Source: CADEED01 sp039930985
GTDB lineage: Bacteria > Pseudomonadota > Gammaproteobacteria > Steroidobacterales > Steroidobacteraceae
NCBI GenBank assembly: GCA_039930985.1
Contig: JBDTSV010000054.1
Coordinates: forward strand, 1 to 45,294
DNA: 45,294 nucleotides
Direction: 5' to 3'
This document shows positions 8,084 to 15,389 of the stretch, piece after piece (the stretch's first letter is position 1; each line of letters starts with the position of its first letter). The notes below the pieces were generated by a model, which made no database searches, was not told the origin of the DNA, and was given only the letters and a program-made list of their open reading frames with translations. The translations under genes were made by a program, and so were the position numbers.

Positions 8084-8703
8084 GACGGTGAGTCAGCCGG
8101 GGACCTGGCACCCAGGGAGTCAGCGAAGGCCACGGCGATCTTTTCCATGTCGATCACGATGCGTTCGACCTTGCCCCGCAGGTAGCGGTAGGCGATGAAC
8201 GACGGAATCGCCACCGCGAGGCCGCCAGCCGTGGTGATGAGCGCCTGCGAGATGCCGCCGGCGAGCATGCGCGGATCGCCCATGCCGCCGAGCATGACGG
8301 CGTTGAAGGCATTGATGATGCCGGCGACCGTGCCGAGCAACCCTAACAACGGCGAGATGCTGGCGATGGTGCCGAGCGAGTTGAGGAAACGCTCCAGCTC
8401 GTGCACCACGTGGCGGCCGGTGTCCTGGACGCGCTCCATCATGATGTCGCGGCCGCGATCGCGATTGGCGAGCGCAGCAGCCAAGACGCGCCCCAGCGGC
8501 GAATTCTTTTCGAGCGCCTCGATGACTTTGACGTTGACCTGGTTCGTCTCCGCGAGCTGCGAGATCCTCTTGATGAGCTCCTGGGGGAGCACACGTTTGC
8601 GCTGCAGGGTCCAGAGGCGTTCGAGAAAGATGCCAACAGCCGCGATCGAGCAAACGATGATCGGCACCATGAATGCGCCGCCGGCGCGAACGAGTTCCCA
8701 CAT
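8080..8703 (-). CDS. exbB: MotA/TolQ/ExbB proton channel family protein
   Basis: A 207-residue ExbB/TolQ-like protein. It has a first transmembrane helix near the N-terminus ('GAFMVPIIVCSIAAVGIFLERLW'), a cytoplasmic helical loop with 'GRVLAAALANRDRGRDIMMERV', and two further helices ('LNSLGTIASISPLLGLLGTVAGIINAF' and 'ITTAGGLAVAIPSFIAYRYLRG') that line the proton channel, with the conserved 'LLGLLGTV' and 'TTAGGLAVAIP' segments. First gene of the leftward envelope operon. A TATGAT hexamer 8 bases ahead of its ATG suggests its own promoter and a leaderless transcript. Confidence 0.94.
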   Translation of the reverse strand: MWELVRAGGAFMVPIIVCSIAAVGIFLERLWTLQRKRVLPQELIKRISQLAETNQVNVKVIEALEKNSPLGRVLAAALANRDRGRDIMMERVQDTGRHVVHELERFLNSLGTIASISPLLGLLGTVAGIINAFNAVMLGGMGDPRMLAGGISQALITTAGGLAVAIPSFIAYRYLRGKVERIVIDMEKIAVAFADSLGARSPADSPS

Positions 8704-8711
8704 GGCGGGGG

Positions 8712-8717
8712 ATCATA
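8712..8717 (-). promoter_or_regulatory. Putative -10 element of the exbB operon
   Basis: On the minus strand TATGAT (5 of 6 matches to TATAAT) is followed by 8 bases (CCCCCGCC) and the exbB ATG. The expected transcription start falls on or beside the ATG, and no Shine-Dalgarno sequence is present, so a leaderless mRNA is likely. It lies in the 36-base gap after the comEC stop. Confidence 0.5.
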
Positions 8718-8739
8718 CCGGACACAGAGCCCGAAAGCG

Positions 8740-11028
8740 TCATTGCAGGCGGCGCCAGACAAACGGGTAACGCGTGGCGGCGGCAACCGCAAGCACGCTG
8801 ACACCCGCCGTCCCTAACCCGAGTTGGATGGCGCCGTCGCGCCGGCTATCGAGCACGACCGCGCCCGACTTGCGCCATCGCTCGAGCGTTTCATCGCGGG
8901 AGCGCGAGTGGACAATACCGCCAGTGGCGATACTCAGGCCCGCGGCGCATGCTTCTATCCACTCGGGTGAGGAACCCCGTGAGCTTGCCTGCCGCCCGAT
9001 GACGACGGCGTCGCTCTTGACTGCGCCTGGCATCAGCCGGGACAAGAGACCACGCTCCGCGGCCGCGTCGAGGTCGCCCGCTAGCAAGATGGCGTGAGCG
9101 CCCACCGACACGCGCAACACGCAGAAGCGACTTCCACGGCCGCCGGCAAAAATCCTGAACTCGACATCGTCCCAGCGAAACTGCGAATTCGCGCAGGTGA
9201 CGGCCGGAAGTGAAGTCGCAGGCCAGCCGCCGCCCACCGTCACCTGATGCACGCGACGCTCGAATGCCAACACCGCGGCGGCTTTCGCCCGATCGTCGTT
9301 CAGTGCTGGCAGCACCAGCATGTCGACCGAACTGCGCCCTAGTGCATCGAGCGCCGGCAGTACCAGCTCCCGCAAACGCGCGCCGCGCGTATTCCAGCTG
9401 TCGCCGGTGTCGAACAGCATCACATGCGAATGTGTAGCCAGGAGCACCGCCGTCCCGCGCCCGGCGTCGAGGACACTGACGCGCACCGTACCGGGTTCGG
9501 GCATGCGTGCAGGCGCGAACAACAACGGCAGTGCGGCGCAGGCGGCCGAGAATCGCAGCGCCAACGGCCAACGCATCAGCAGAACAACGCCCGCGAACAG
9601 TGCGCAAGCGAACCACCACGGTGGTGGAGAGGCACGCCACATCGCAAGCGGGCCGTCGGCCGCCCAGGTGAGGCCCGGCCAGGTGAGCTCATAGAGAAAC
9701 GCCGCGGCCTTGAAGAAGATGGCGCTGAACGAAGGAAGCACCAGAACCGCGAGGGCACCCGCCAGCACCAGCGGCACCAGCACGAACGAAATGAACGGAA
9801 TGGCGAGCAGATTGACCCAGAGGCCGGCGATCGACATGCCGTCGAAGACCGCAAAGGTGAGTGGCGCCAGTGTCAGCATGATGGCGAACTGCAGACGCGC
9901 GGCACCCGAAGCGCGGGCCAGCAGCGTGCGCGCGTTGCCGGATGCGGCGCCAGCCGCCGCCAGGATGACGGCGACCGCGACGAACGACAGCCAGAAGCCC
10001 GCCGCCAGCGGCGCGAACGGATCGAGCAGCAAAACCGCCACCAAGGCGAGCGCCCAGGTGTGCCCGGCACTCACGTGGCGCGCGGCGACTCTGGCCGCCG
10101 CGAAGATGGCCAGCATGAGCCAGGTGCGCTGCGTTGGCACAGAGAATCCCGCCAGCATCGAATAGCCGCCGGCGGCACCCAGGCCTAACAACATGGCGAA
10201 CGGCTCGCGTCCGCAGCGGCGCACTCCCGGCAGCCGGCGCCAGGCGAACCGCGCCACGGCGAACGCGATTAAGGCAAACAGCGTCACATGCAGCCCCGAG
10301 ATCGCGACCAGGTGCGTAGTGCCCGTGGCGTTGAACACGCGCCACTGGTCGGCGCTCATGCTGTCGGTGAGTCCCACCGCCAATGCGGTGAGCAACGCCG
10401 CCGCATCGGGGTCGGCGATCTCGCCGCGGATGGTCGCGGCAATGCGAGCGCGTACCGTATCGATGGATGGGTGCGCGAGCCGGAGTGGTGTGTTGAGCAT
10501 CGACGGAAGCACGCGACCCGCCAGATGGATGCGGTCGCGAAACGCGAATCGTGCAGTATCGGAACCCGCGAAGTTGCGCGTGTCGGAAAACGCATCGAGC
10601 CGGACCACGAATCGCCACCGCTCGCCGACGCGCGGGGCGAACGGCGCATCGCGCCAGCCGAGCCGCGCGCGCCGAATGCGCGGCTCGCCCGCTCGACCGC
10701 CGACGATGACGCCGGCCATGTCGAAGTGCAGCTCGGCACCTTGGCGCGACGGAACGGTCAGAATGAATCCTTCGAACAGCACGCGCGTATCTCCCGGCGA
10801 CGACGGCACGCGCAGATCCATCCAGCGCTGCGTGGAATTCCACGCCAGCAACATTCCGCAGAGCAGTGCCGCGAGCACCCGCAAGGATGGGCGCCGACGC
10901 AGCGAGGTCGTGAAAACCAGTGTCACGGTGACACCGGCCGAGAGCATCCACGCCGTGAGTGGCATTTGCGCCGAGCCGAGCCCGAGCAGCACACCCGCCA
11001 GCAATGCGAGAGCGCCGGTCACGCGCAA
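8740..11028 (-). CDS. comEC: DNA internalization-related competence protein ComEC/Rec2 with degenerate beta-lactamase-like domain
   Basis: A 762-residue polytopic membrane protein that would form the channel taking single-stranded DNA into the cytoplasm. Seen in order: N-terminal transmembrane helices; an OB-fold-like periplasmic segment (about 80-180); the competence domain with the hallmark 'THLVAISGLHVTL' (about 238-250) and further helices to about residue 505; and a C-terminal metallo-beta-lactamase-like domain from 'VSVLDAGRGTAVLL' (518). In that domain the metal-binding motif expected as SHxDxDH reads LPALNDDR (573-580), and the HHGS block reads GRQASSR (678-684), so hydrolase activity is doubtful; 'LLAGDLDAAAE' is kept. 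The start is uncertain: TTG at 11028 fits the longest frame and a TAGCAT hexamer 9 bases ahead; a GTG at 11022 is possible. Confidence 0.88.
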   Translation of the reverse strand: MRVTGALALLAGVLLGLGSAQMPLTAWMLSAGVTVTLVFTTSLRRRPSLRVLAALLCGMLLAWNSTQRWMDLRVPSSPGDTRVLFEGFILTVPSRQGAELHFDMAGVIVGGRAGEPRIRRARLGWRDAPFAPRVGERWRFVVRLDAFSDTRNFAGSDTARFAFRDRIHLAGRVLPSMLNTPLRLAHPSIDTVRARIAATIRGEIADPDAAALLTALAVGLTDSMSADQWRVFNATGTTHLVAISGLHVTLFALIAFAVARFAWRRLPGVRRCGREPFAMLLGLGAAGGYSMLAGFSVPTQRTWLMLAIFAAARVAARHVSAGHTWALALVAVLLLDPFAPLAAGFWLSFVAVAVILAAAGAASGNARTLLARASGAARLQFAIMLTLAPLTFAVFDGMSIAGLWVNLLAIPFISFVLVPLVLAGALAVLVLPSFSAIFFKAAAFLYELTWPGLTWAADGPLAMWRASPPPWWFACALFAGVVLLMRWPLALRFSAACAALPLLFAPARMPEPGTVRVSVLDAGRGTAVLLATHSHVMLFDTGDSWNTRGARLRELVLPALDALGRSSVDMLVLPALNDDRAKAAAVLAFERRVHQVTVGGGWPATSLPAVTCANSQFRWDDVEFRIFAGGRGSRFCVLRVSVGAHAILLAGDLDAAAERGLLSRLMPGAVKSDAVVIGRQASSRGSSPEWIEACAAGLSIATGGIVHSRSRDETLERWRKSGAVVLDSRRDGAIQLGLGTAGVSVLAVAAATRYPFVWRRLQ

Positions 11029-11037
11029 TGGCGCCGG

Positions 11038-11047
11038 ATGCTAGAGT
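11038..11047. promoter_or_regulatory. Overlapping divergent -10 elements for comEC and the DUF2062 gene
   Basis: The 28-base gap between the comEC start (11028, leftward) and the DUF2062 start (11057, rightward) holds TAGCAT on the minus strand (11038-11043), 9 bases before the comEC TTG, and TAGAGT on the plus strand (11042-11047), 9 bases before the DUF2062 ATG and inside a TGC-TAGAGT extended -10 context. The two elements share two bases, so polymerase binding would be mutually exclusive. Confidence 0.4.
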
Positions 11048-11056
11048 GACGCCACG

Positions 11057-11575
11057 ATGCCACGGGGATTCCTGCGAAAGATCACGCCCCGCAGCGAAAC
11101 GCTGCGTACGCACTGGGCGCTCAAGCCGTTCAGCCGCTTTTTTGGCGACCCACGCCTGTGGTCACTGCAGCGGCGCACGGTGACGCCGGCATTTGGCGCG
11201 GGACTGGCAATTTGCTTCGTGCCCCTGCCCATTCACATTCCGCTGGCGGCGATCATCGCGATCTTCTGCCGCATCCACATACCGACCATCATGTTGTCGC
11301 TTGTAGCGGTGAATCCGGTGACGCTGGTGCCGGCATATTTGCTCGCTTACAAGGTGGGCGTGATCGTGACCGGCGCCACACCGCGCCACTTCGCCTTCCG
11401 CATGAGCTGGGATTGGGTGCAACACGGCCTGGGTCCCATGTGGAAGCCCTTCCTGGTCGGCTGCAGTTTGACCGGGGCGCTGTTTGGACTCGTGGGCTGG
11501 GGCGTGCTCGATGTGCTGTGGCGTTACAACGTGCGCAAGAGATATCGCGAACGCGCCGGCGCCGCCAGCCGCTAA
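11057..11575 (+). CDS. DUF2062 domain-containing membrane protein
   Basis: A 172-residue protein. After a basic N-terminus (MPRGFLRKITPRSETLRTHW) it carries three or four hydrophobic helices: 'TPAFGAGLAICFVPLPIHIP', 'AAIIAIFCRIHIPTIMLSLV', 'VNPVTLVPAYLLAYKVGV' and 'LVGCSLTGALFGLVGWGVLD', ending in a basic tail. The 'GAGLAxCFxPxPxHxPLA' and 'VNPVT' segments are the marks of the DUF2062 family, whose function is not known; members often sit near glycosyltransferase or envelope genes. The ATG at 11057 has no Shine-Dalgarno sequence but lies 9 bases after a -10-like hexamer. Its TAA is immediately followed by the stop codon of the leftward lolD, with no base between. Confidence 0.88.
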   Translation: MPRGFLRKITPRSETLRTHWALKPFSRFFGDPRLWSLQRRTVTPAFGAGLAICFVPLPIHIPLAAIIAIFCRIHIPTIMLSLVAVNPVTLVPAYLLAYKVGVIVTGATPRHFAFRMSWDWVQHGLGPMWKPFLVGCSLTGALFGLVGWGVLDVLWRYNVRKRYRERAGAASR

Positions 11576-12259
11576 TCAGCTGCGTTCGAGCAGATTTCCA
11601 GCTTCGAGCTCGAGAATGCGATCCATGCGAGCCGCCAGACGCCGATCGTGCGTGACCACGATGAGGCTGGTCGCAAGCTCACGATTCAGCTCGAGCATGA
11701 GTTCAAACACCGCCTCCGCGTTGCCACCGTCGAGATTTCCGGTCGGCTCGTCAGCGAGCACGATGCGCGGGTTGGTGACCAACGCACGCGCCACCGCGGC
11801 ACGCTGCCGCTCACCGCCGGATAGCTCATGCGGCCGATGCACCAGCCGCTCGCCGAGGCCTACGCGCTCGAGAATTTTTCGTGCCGTGCTTTCCGCGTCG
11901 TTGCGCGCCACGCGCCGCACCAGCAACGGCATGGCGACGTTTTCCAGCGCCGAGAATTCCGGCAGCAGGTGATGGAACTGATAGATGAATCCGAGCGTGC
12001 GGTTACGCAATTCGCCGCGCGCATTTTCGGTGAGCGAATGGATGTCGCTGCCGGCGATCTTCACGACGCCGGCGGTTGGCCGATCGAGGCCACCCAGGAT
12101 TTGCAGCAGCGTGGTCTTGCCGGAGCCCGAGGCGCCGATGATGGCGATGCGTTCGCCCGGGCGGACACTGAGATTCACGCCCTGCAGCACCAGCAGGTCG
12201 ATGGGTCCCTGGCGAAAGGCGCGCATGACGCCGGTGGCTTCGAGCACTGCCTCAGTCAT
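11576..12259 (-). CDS. lolD: Lipoprotein-releasing system ATP-binding protein
   Basis: LolD, 227 residues: the ATPase of the LolCDE complex, which extracts mature lipoproteins from the inner membrane and hands them to LolA. Motifs: Walker A GASGSGKTTLLQ, 'GLDRPTAGVVKIAG', Q-loop 'GFIYQFHHLLPEFSALENVAMPLL' (a classic LolD stretch), signature LSGGERQRAAVARAL, Walker B 'IVLADEPTGNLD' and H-loop 'VVTHDRRLA'. The start is the ATG at 12259 (MTEAVLEATGV); it overlaps the end of lolE by 8 bases. Last gene of a three-gene leftward operon. Confidence 0.95.
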   Translation of the reverse strand: MTEAVLEATGVMRAFRQGPIDLLVLQGVNLSVRPGERIAIIGASGSGKTTLLQILGGLDRPTAGVVKIAGSDIHSLTENARGELRNRTLGFIYQFHHLLPEFSALENVAMPLLVRRVARNDAESTARKILERVGLGERLVHRPHELSGGERQRAAVARALVTNPRIVLADEPTGNLDGGNAEAVFELMLELNRELATSLIVVTHDRRLAARMDRILELEAGNLLERS

Positions 12260-13508
12260 GGCGAAGGGCCTCTGCCGGCAAGGTGCGCGAGGCACGCCAC
12301 GCCGGGTAGATAGTGGCCAGCGCCGACAGCGCGAGCGCAACGATCGATACCTTGAGCACATCGCCCAGGCGAACTTCGGAAGGCAGGTCACTCATGAGGT
12401 AGACACTCGCATCCAGGAACTTTACACCGAAAGCACCTTCGATCCCGCGTATCACTTCGGTGATGTTGAGCGCCAGCAGCCAGCCGAGCAACGCGCCGGC
12501 AACCGTTCCCACGAGACCAATGAGCGCGCCTTGAACCAGGAACATCCGCAGCACGTTGATCGGCGCCGCGCCGATGGTGCGAAGAATCGCAATATCGGTC
12601 TGCTTTTCCTTCACGATCATCACCAGCGTTGCCACCAAGTTGATGGAGGCGACCAGCACCATGATCAGCACGATGAAGAACATCATCGACTTGGTGAGTT
12701 CGATCGAGCGAAAGAAATTTTCATGGTCGCGCGTCCAGTCGTTCACGTAATAGCCAGTGCCCGAATAGTCGATGGCGCGCGCCACGGTGCGCACCACCAG
12801 CGGTGCGAGAAACGGATCGGTGAGCGCCAGCCGCAATCCGGTGACGCGATCGCCGAGCCGATACAGTTTCGCGGCGTCGGCCATGTGCGTGATTGCCAGA
12901 CCGCGATCGAACTCGTACATGCCCGAATCGAAAATGCCGCTCACGGTAAAGCGGCGCATGCGGGGCGCGAAGCCGGCTGGCGTCGCGCTGCCTTCGGGCG
13001 CCATGAGCACCACGCTCTGCCCCACTTTCACGCCGAGTTCGGCGGCGAGCGCGCCGCCGAGTATCACGCGATATTTGCCAGCTTCGAGAGTGGCCAGATT
13101 ACCCTCACGCATGCGGCTGTCGAGACCGACTGCCTTGCGCTCTTCTTCGGGCAGGACTCCGCGCACCATGGTTCCGGCCACGCGTTCGCCGTTGGCCAAC
13201 AGGCCGCGCGCTTCGATGAACGGCACCGCGGCAATCACCTGCGGTTCACGCGCGGCGTCAGCCTGGGCCTGGCGCCAGTTGGCCATCTCACCGTCGAGAC
13301 CGGTGATGGTGGCGTGCGATGTCACCGTGAGCATGCGGCTCCGCAACTCGCTCTCGAAACCGTTGAGCACCGACAACACGACGATGAGAACGGCAACGCC
13401 GAGCGCGAGGCCGGTGACCGACATGGTGGCCACGAACGACACCAGCCCGCTGCGATGCGCGGAGCGCAGGTAGCGCGTGCCGATCAGCCATTCATACGGG
13501 ACGTTCAT
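12252..13508 (-). CDS. lolE: Lipoprotein-releasing ABC transporter permease (LolC/LolE family), second copy
   Basis: A 418-residue permease: N-terminal 'YEWLIGTRYLRSAHRSGLVSF' and first helix ('MSVTGLALGVAVLIVVLSVLNG'), a large periplasmic domain of about 220 residues, then three helices in the C-terminal third ('SMMFFIVLIMVLVASINLVATLVMIV', 'LIGLVGTVAGALLGWLLALNI', 'LKVSIVALALSALATIYPAW'). The 'KEKQTDIAILRTIGA' coupling loop that contacts the ATPase is present. With the upstream paralogue it would form the LolCE heterodimer around LolD. I call it lolE by elimination and order only; sequence alone does not let me separate LolC from LolE. The start is the ATG at 13508, 5 bases after the preceding stop. 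Confidence 0.88.
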   Translation of the reverse strand: MNVPYEWLIGTRYLRSAHRSGLVSFVATMSVTGLALGVAVLIVVLSVLNGFESELRSRMLTVTSHATITGLDGEMANWRQAQADAAREPQVIAAVPFIEARGLLANGERVAGTMVRGVLPEEERKAVGLDSRMREGNLATLEAGKYRVILGGALAAELGVKVGQSVVLMAPEGSATPAGFAPRMRRFTVSGIFDSGMYEFDRGLAITHMADAAKLYRLGDRVTGLRLALTDPFLAPLVVRTVARAIDYSGTGYYVNDWTRDHENFFRSIELTKSMMFFIVLIMVLVASINLVATLVMIVKEKQTDIAILRTIGAAPINVLRMFLVQGALIGLVGTVAGALLGWLLALNITEVIRGIEGAFGVKFLDASVYLMSDLPSEVRLGDVLKVSIVALALSALATIYPAWRASRTLPAEALRHD

Positions 13509-13513
13509 GCGCG

Positions 13514-14764
13514 CTACTCGTAGCGTAATGCGTCGGCGGGCGGCACGCGCGAGGCACGGTAGGCGGGGTAGATAGTGGCGAGCAGCGTGATGAACATGGC
13601 GATGCCGGCGATCCAGGCGATCTGTTCGAAATGCAGCTCGGAAGGAATCCGCGTGAGCACGTAGACGTTCGAATCGAAGAACTCGAAGCGGAACAGCCGC
13701 TCGAGATTCGCGGCGACATCGCCGGCGTAATAACCGATCCAGCAACCGAGCAACACGCCGAGCGCCACGCCAAACCAGGCGATGACGCTGCCCTGGATCA
13801 GGAAGATCGCCATGACACGCAGCGGCGAGGTGCCGAGAGTGCGAAGAATGGCGATGTCGGTGCGCTTGTCGGTGACCACCATGGCAAGCATGGCCACGAG
13901 ATAAAAGGCCGCCACCGCCACGATCAGCATGAGGATGACGGCCACCATAGTCTTCTCGATGCGGATGGCGCGAAAGTAGCTGGCGTGGTCGACGGTCCAG
14001 TCGCGGATCTCGACTCCCGCGGGCAGCAGCTTCGCCAGTGCCGCGGAGTAGTCGCTCGCCTTGAGGGCATCGTTGAAGTTCACGTGCAGCGACATGCGCG
14101 CATCCGGGTTTGGCAGCAGCGCGCGCACGTCATCGAGCGCGGCGATCAGCAACTGCGCATCGAAGTCCTGCACCTCGGTGTCGAAGACACCGGCGACCAC
14201 GAACTCACGCAATTTGGGCTCGGGCGCGCCGTTCACATCGGTGGTCGGAACGAGCACGGTCAAGGTATCGCCGAGCCCGAGGCCCAACATCTGCGTAATG
14301 CCACGGCCGAGGATGACGCGATCGGAACCCGGCGTGAGATCGGCAAGCTTTCCCTCGACGATGGCGCTGGCGATCTTGGCGACTTCGCCTTCGTGGCTGG
14401 GGTCGATGCCGCGCAGGCGCACCGGCAGCATCTCCGGTTTGCGAACCGCCAGCGCTTCGATCTCGATGAAGGGCGCCGCTCCCGTGACCTCGGGAGACTC
14501 GCGGATCTTGGTCGCCAACGCGCTCCAGTCCGGCGTGGTGCTCGCCTGCGGTTGCACGAAAACCCGCGCGTGCGCCGACAGCGACAATAGCCGGTCGCGC
14601 AGCTCCCCCTCGAGGCCGTTCATGACCGAGAGGATGACGATGAGCGCCGTGACCCCGAGGCACACGCACAGCAGCGATATCCAGGTAATGAAGGAGACGA
14701 AGAACTTGTGGGAGCGGGCCCGCACGTAGCGCAGGCCAACAAACAGGGGCAGGGAATTCAGCAT
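13514..14764 (-). CDS. lolC: Lipoprotein-releasing ABC transporter permease (LolC/LolE family), first copy
   Basis: A 416-residue paralogue of the next gene with the same plan: 'LPLFVGLRYVRARSHKFFVSF', first helix 'LCVCLGVTALIVILSVMNG' with the family motif VMNGLEGELRDRL, a periplasmic domain, and three C-terminal helices with 'TDKRTDIAILRTLGTSP'. First gene of lolC-lolE-lolD. A CACAAT hexamer 8 bases ahead of the ATG suggests a promoter giving a leaderless transcript; a divergent gene starts 143 bases away. The lolC/lolE labels are provisional. Confidence 0.88.
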   Translation of the reverse strand: MLNSLPLFVGLRYVRARSHKFFVSFITWISLLCVCLGVTALIVILSVMNGLEGELRDRLLSLSAHARVFVQPQASTTPDWSALATKIRESPEVTGAAPFIEIEALAVRKPEMLPVRLRGIDPSHEGEVAKIASAIVEGKLADLTPGSDRVILGRGITQMLGLGLGDTLTVLVPTTDVNGAPEPKLREFVVAGVFDTEVQDFDAQLLIAALDDVRALLPNPDARMSLHVNFNDALKASDYSAALAKLLPAGVEIRDWTVDHASYFRAIRIEKTMVAVILMLIVAVAAFYLVAMLAMVVTDKRTDIAILRTLGTSPLRVMAIFLIQGSVIAWFGVALGVLLGCWIGYYAGDVAANLERLFRFEFFDSNVYVLTRIPSELHFEQIAWIAGIAMFITLLATIYPAYRASRVPPADALRYE

Positions 14765-14772
14765 CGCGGGGG

Positions 14773-14778
14773 ATTGTG
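14773..14778 (-). promoter_or_regulatory. Putative -10 element of the lolCED operon
   Basis: On the minus strand CACAAT (4 of 6 matches) is followed by 8 bases (CCCCCGCG) and the lolC ATG, the same spacing and almost the same spacer as for exbB. No Shine-Dalgarno sequence is visible ahead of lolC. Confidence 0.38.
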
Positions 14779-14842
14779 GGCGAAAAACCTGACGGGCATC
14801 ACAAAAGCACTGTTAGTTTGAGTCGGCGCATGGCGACAGCGG

Positions 14843-14870
14843 CTGACTTTGCCACAGCGGGGCGTATATT
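14843..14870 (+). promoter_or_regulatory. Sigma-70-type promoter for the small periplasmic protein gene
   Basis: CTGACT (14843-14848), a 16-base spacer and TATATT (14865-14870) give a plausible housekeeping promoter. The expected start near 14877 leaves a leader of about 30 bases that contains the ribosome binding site AGGAG (around 14896-14901) ahead of the ATG at 14908. It is an ordinary leadered unit, unlike several neighbours. Confidence 0.5.
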
Positions 14871-14907
14871 GCCGCCACGGTCAAGTCGCTGGCCGCAGGA
14901 GAAAGCC

Positions 14908-15219
14908 ATGCTTGCTCGCACGATGAAGATGACAGTGGTCGCGCTCGCCCTCGGCGTCGCAGCTCCCACATTTGCCGAGACACTGGCCATCGACGGCCAG
15001 GTCGCCATCAAGCCCACGGGTGTCGAAACCCCACAGCGCGGCTCCAGCATGAGCGCCGTGGAACAGAAATTCGGCGCGCCTGGCAACAAGAGCAGCCCGG
15101 TGGGCAATCCGCCGATCACCAAGTGGTTCTACCCGAACTTCGTCGTGGTGTTCGAGCACGACAAGGTGCTGCACGCGGTCGTGACCCAGGCGCAGGCACC
15201 GGTCCAGACGCAGGGCTGA
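14908..15219 (+). CDS. Small periplasmic protein with BamE/SmpA-like motif
   Basis: A 103-residue exported protein. The start is the ATG at 14908, which has a good ribosome binding site (AGGAG, 7-8 bases ahead) and opens a signal peptide (MLARTMKMTVVALALGVAAP, cleaved near TFA-E). The mature part holds 'RGSSMSAVEQKFGAP' followed by 'PPITKWFYPNFVVVFEHDKVLHAVV': the Gly-x-Ser...Val...FG-x-P and beta-hairpin pattern of the BamE/SmpA-like fold. No lipobox is present, so it is soluble in the periplasm, not a BamE lipoprotein. Function unknown. Confidence 0.72.
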   Translation: MLARTMKMTVVALALGVAAPTFAETLAIDGQVAIKPTGVETPQRGSSMSAVEQKFGAPGNKSSPVGNPPITKWFYPNFVVVFEHDKVLHAVVTQAQAPVQTQG

Positions 15220-15389
15220 AAATCCGGCGTCAGCCGACCGACTCGCGGTAGTCGCGACCGACGTCCAAAAATCCCTCCCTCGGGTGCGCCGCTCTCTGGT
15301 CCGCGCGCTGCCAGTTTTCGTCTGTACCACGCGCAACTGCGCGCGGCTTGCACCAGCCGTGGCGCACGGTAAGCTGCCGCGCTTTCGCA
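15220..15389. other. Intergenic region before mfd
   Basis: 170 bases without a gene. A small inverted repeat (TCGCG, 5-base loop, CGCGA) lies near 15244-15258 and could end the preceding gene, though no T-run follows. TAAGCT at 15370-15375 could be the mfd -10 element, giving a leader of about 7 bases. Nothing else is convincing. Confidence 0.35.

Noticed and set aside
5844..8703. exbB-exbD as a TonB-dependent uptake module
   Set aside because: No tonB or receptor gene is near; the pair lies in a lipid A/KDO operon, where a TonB role cannot be claimed from the sequence.
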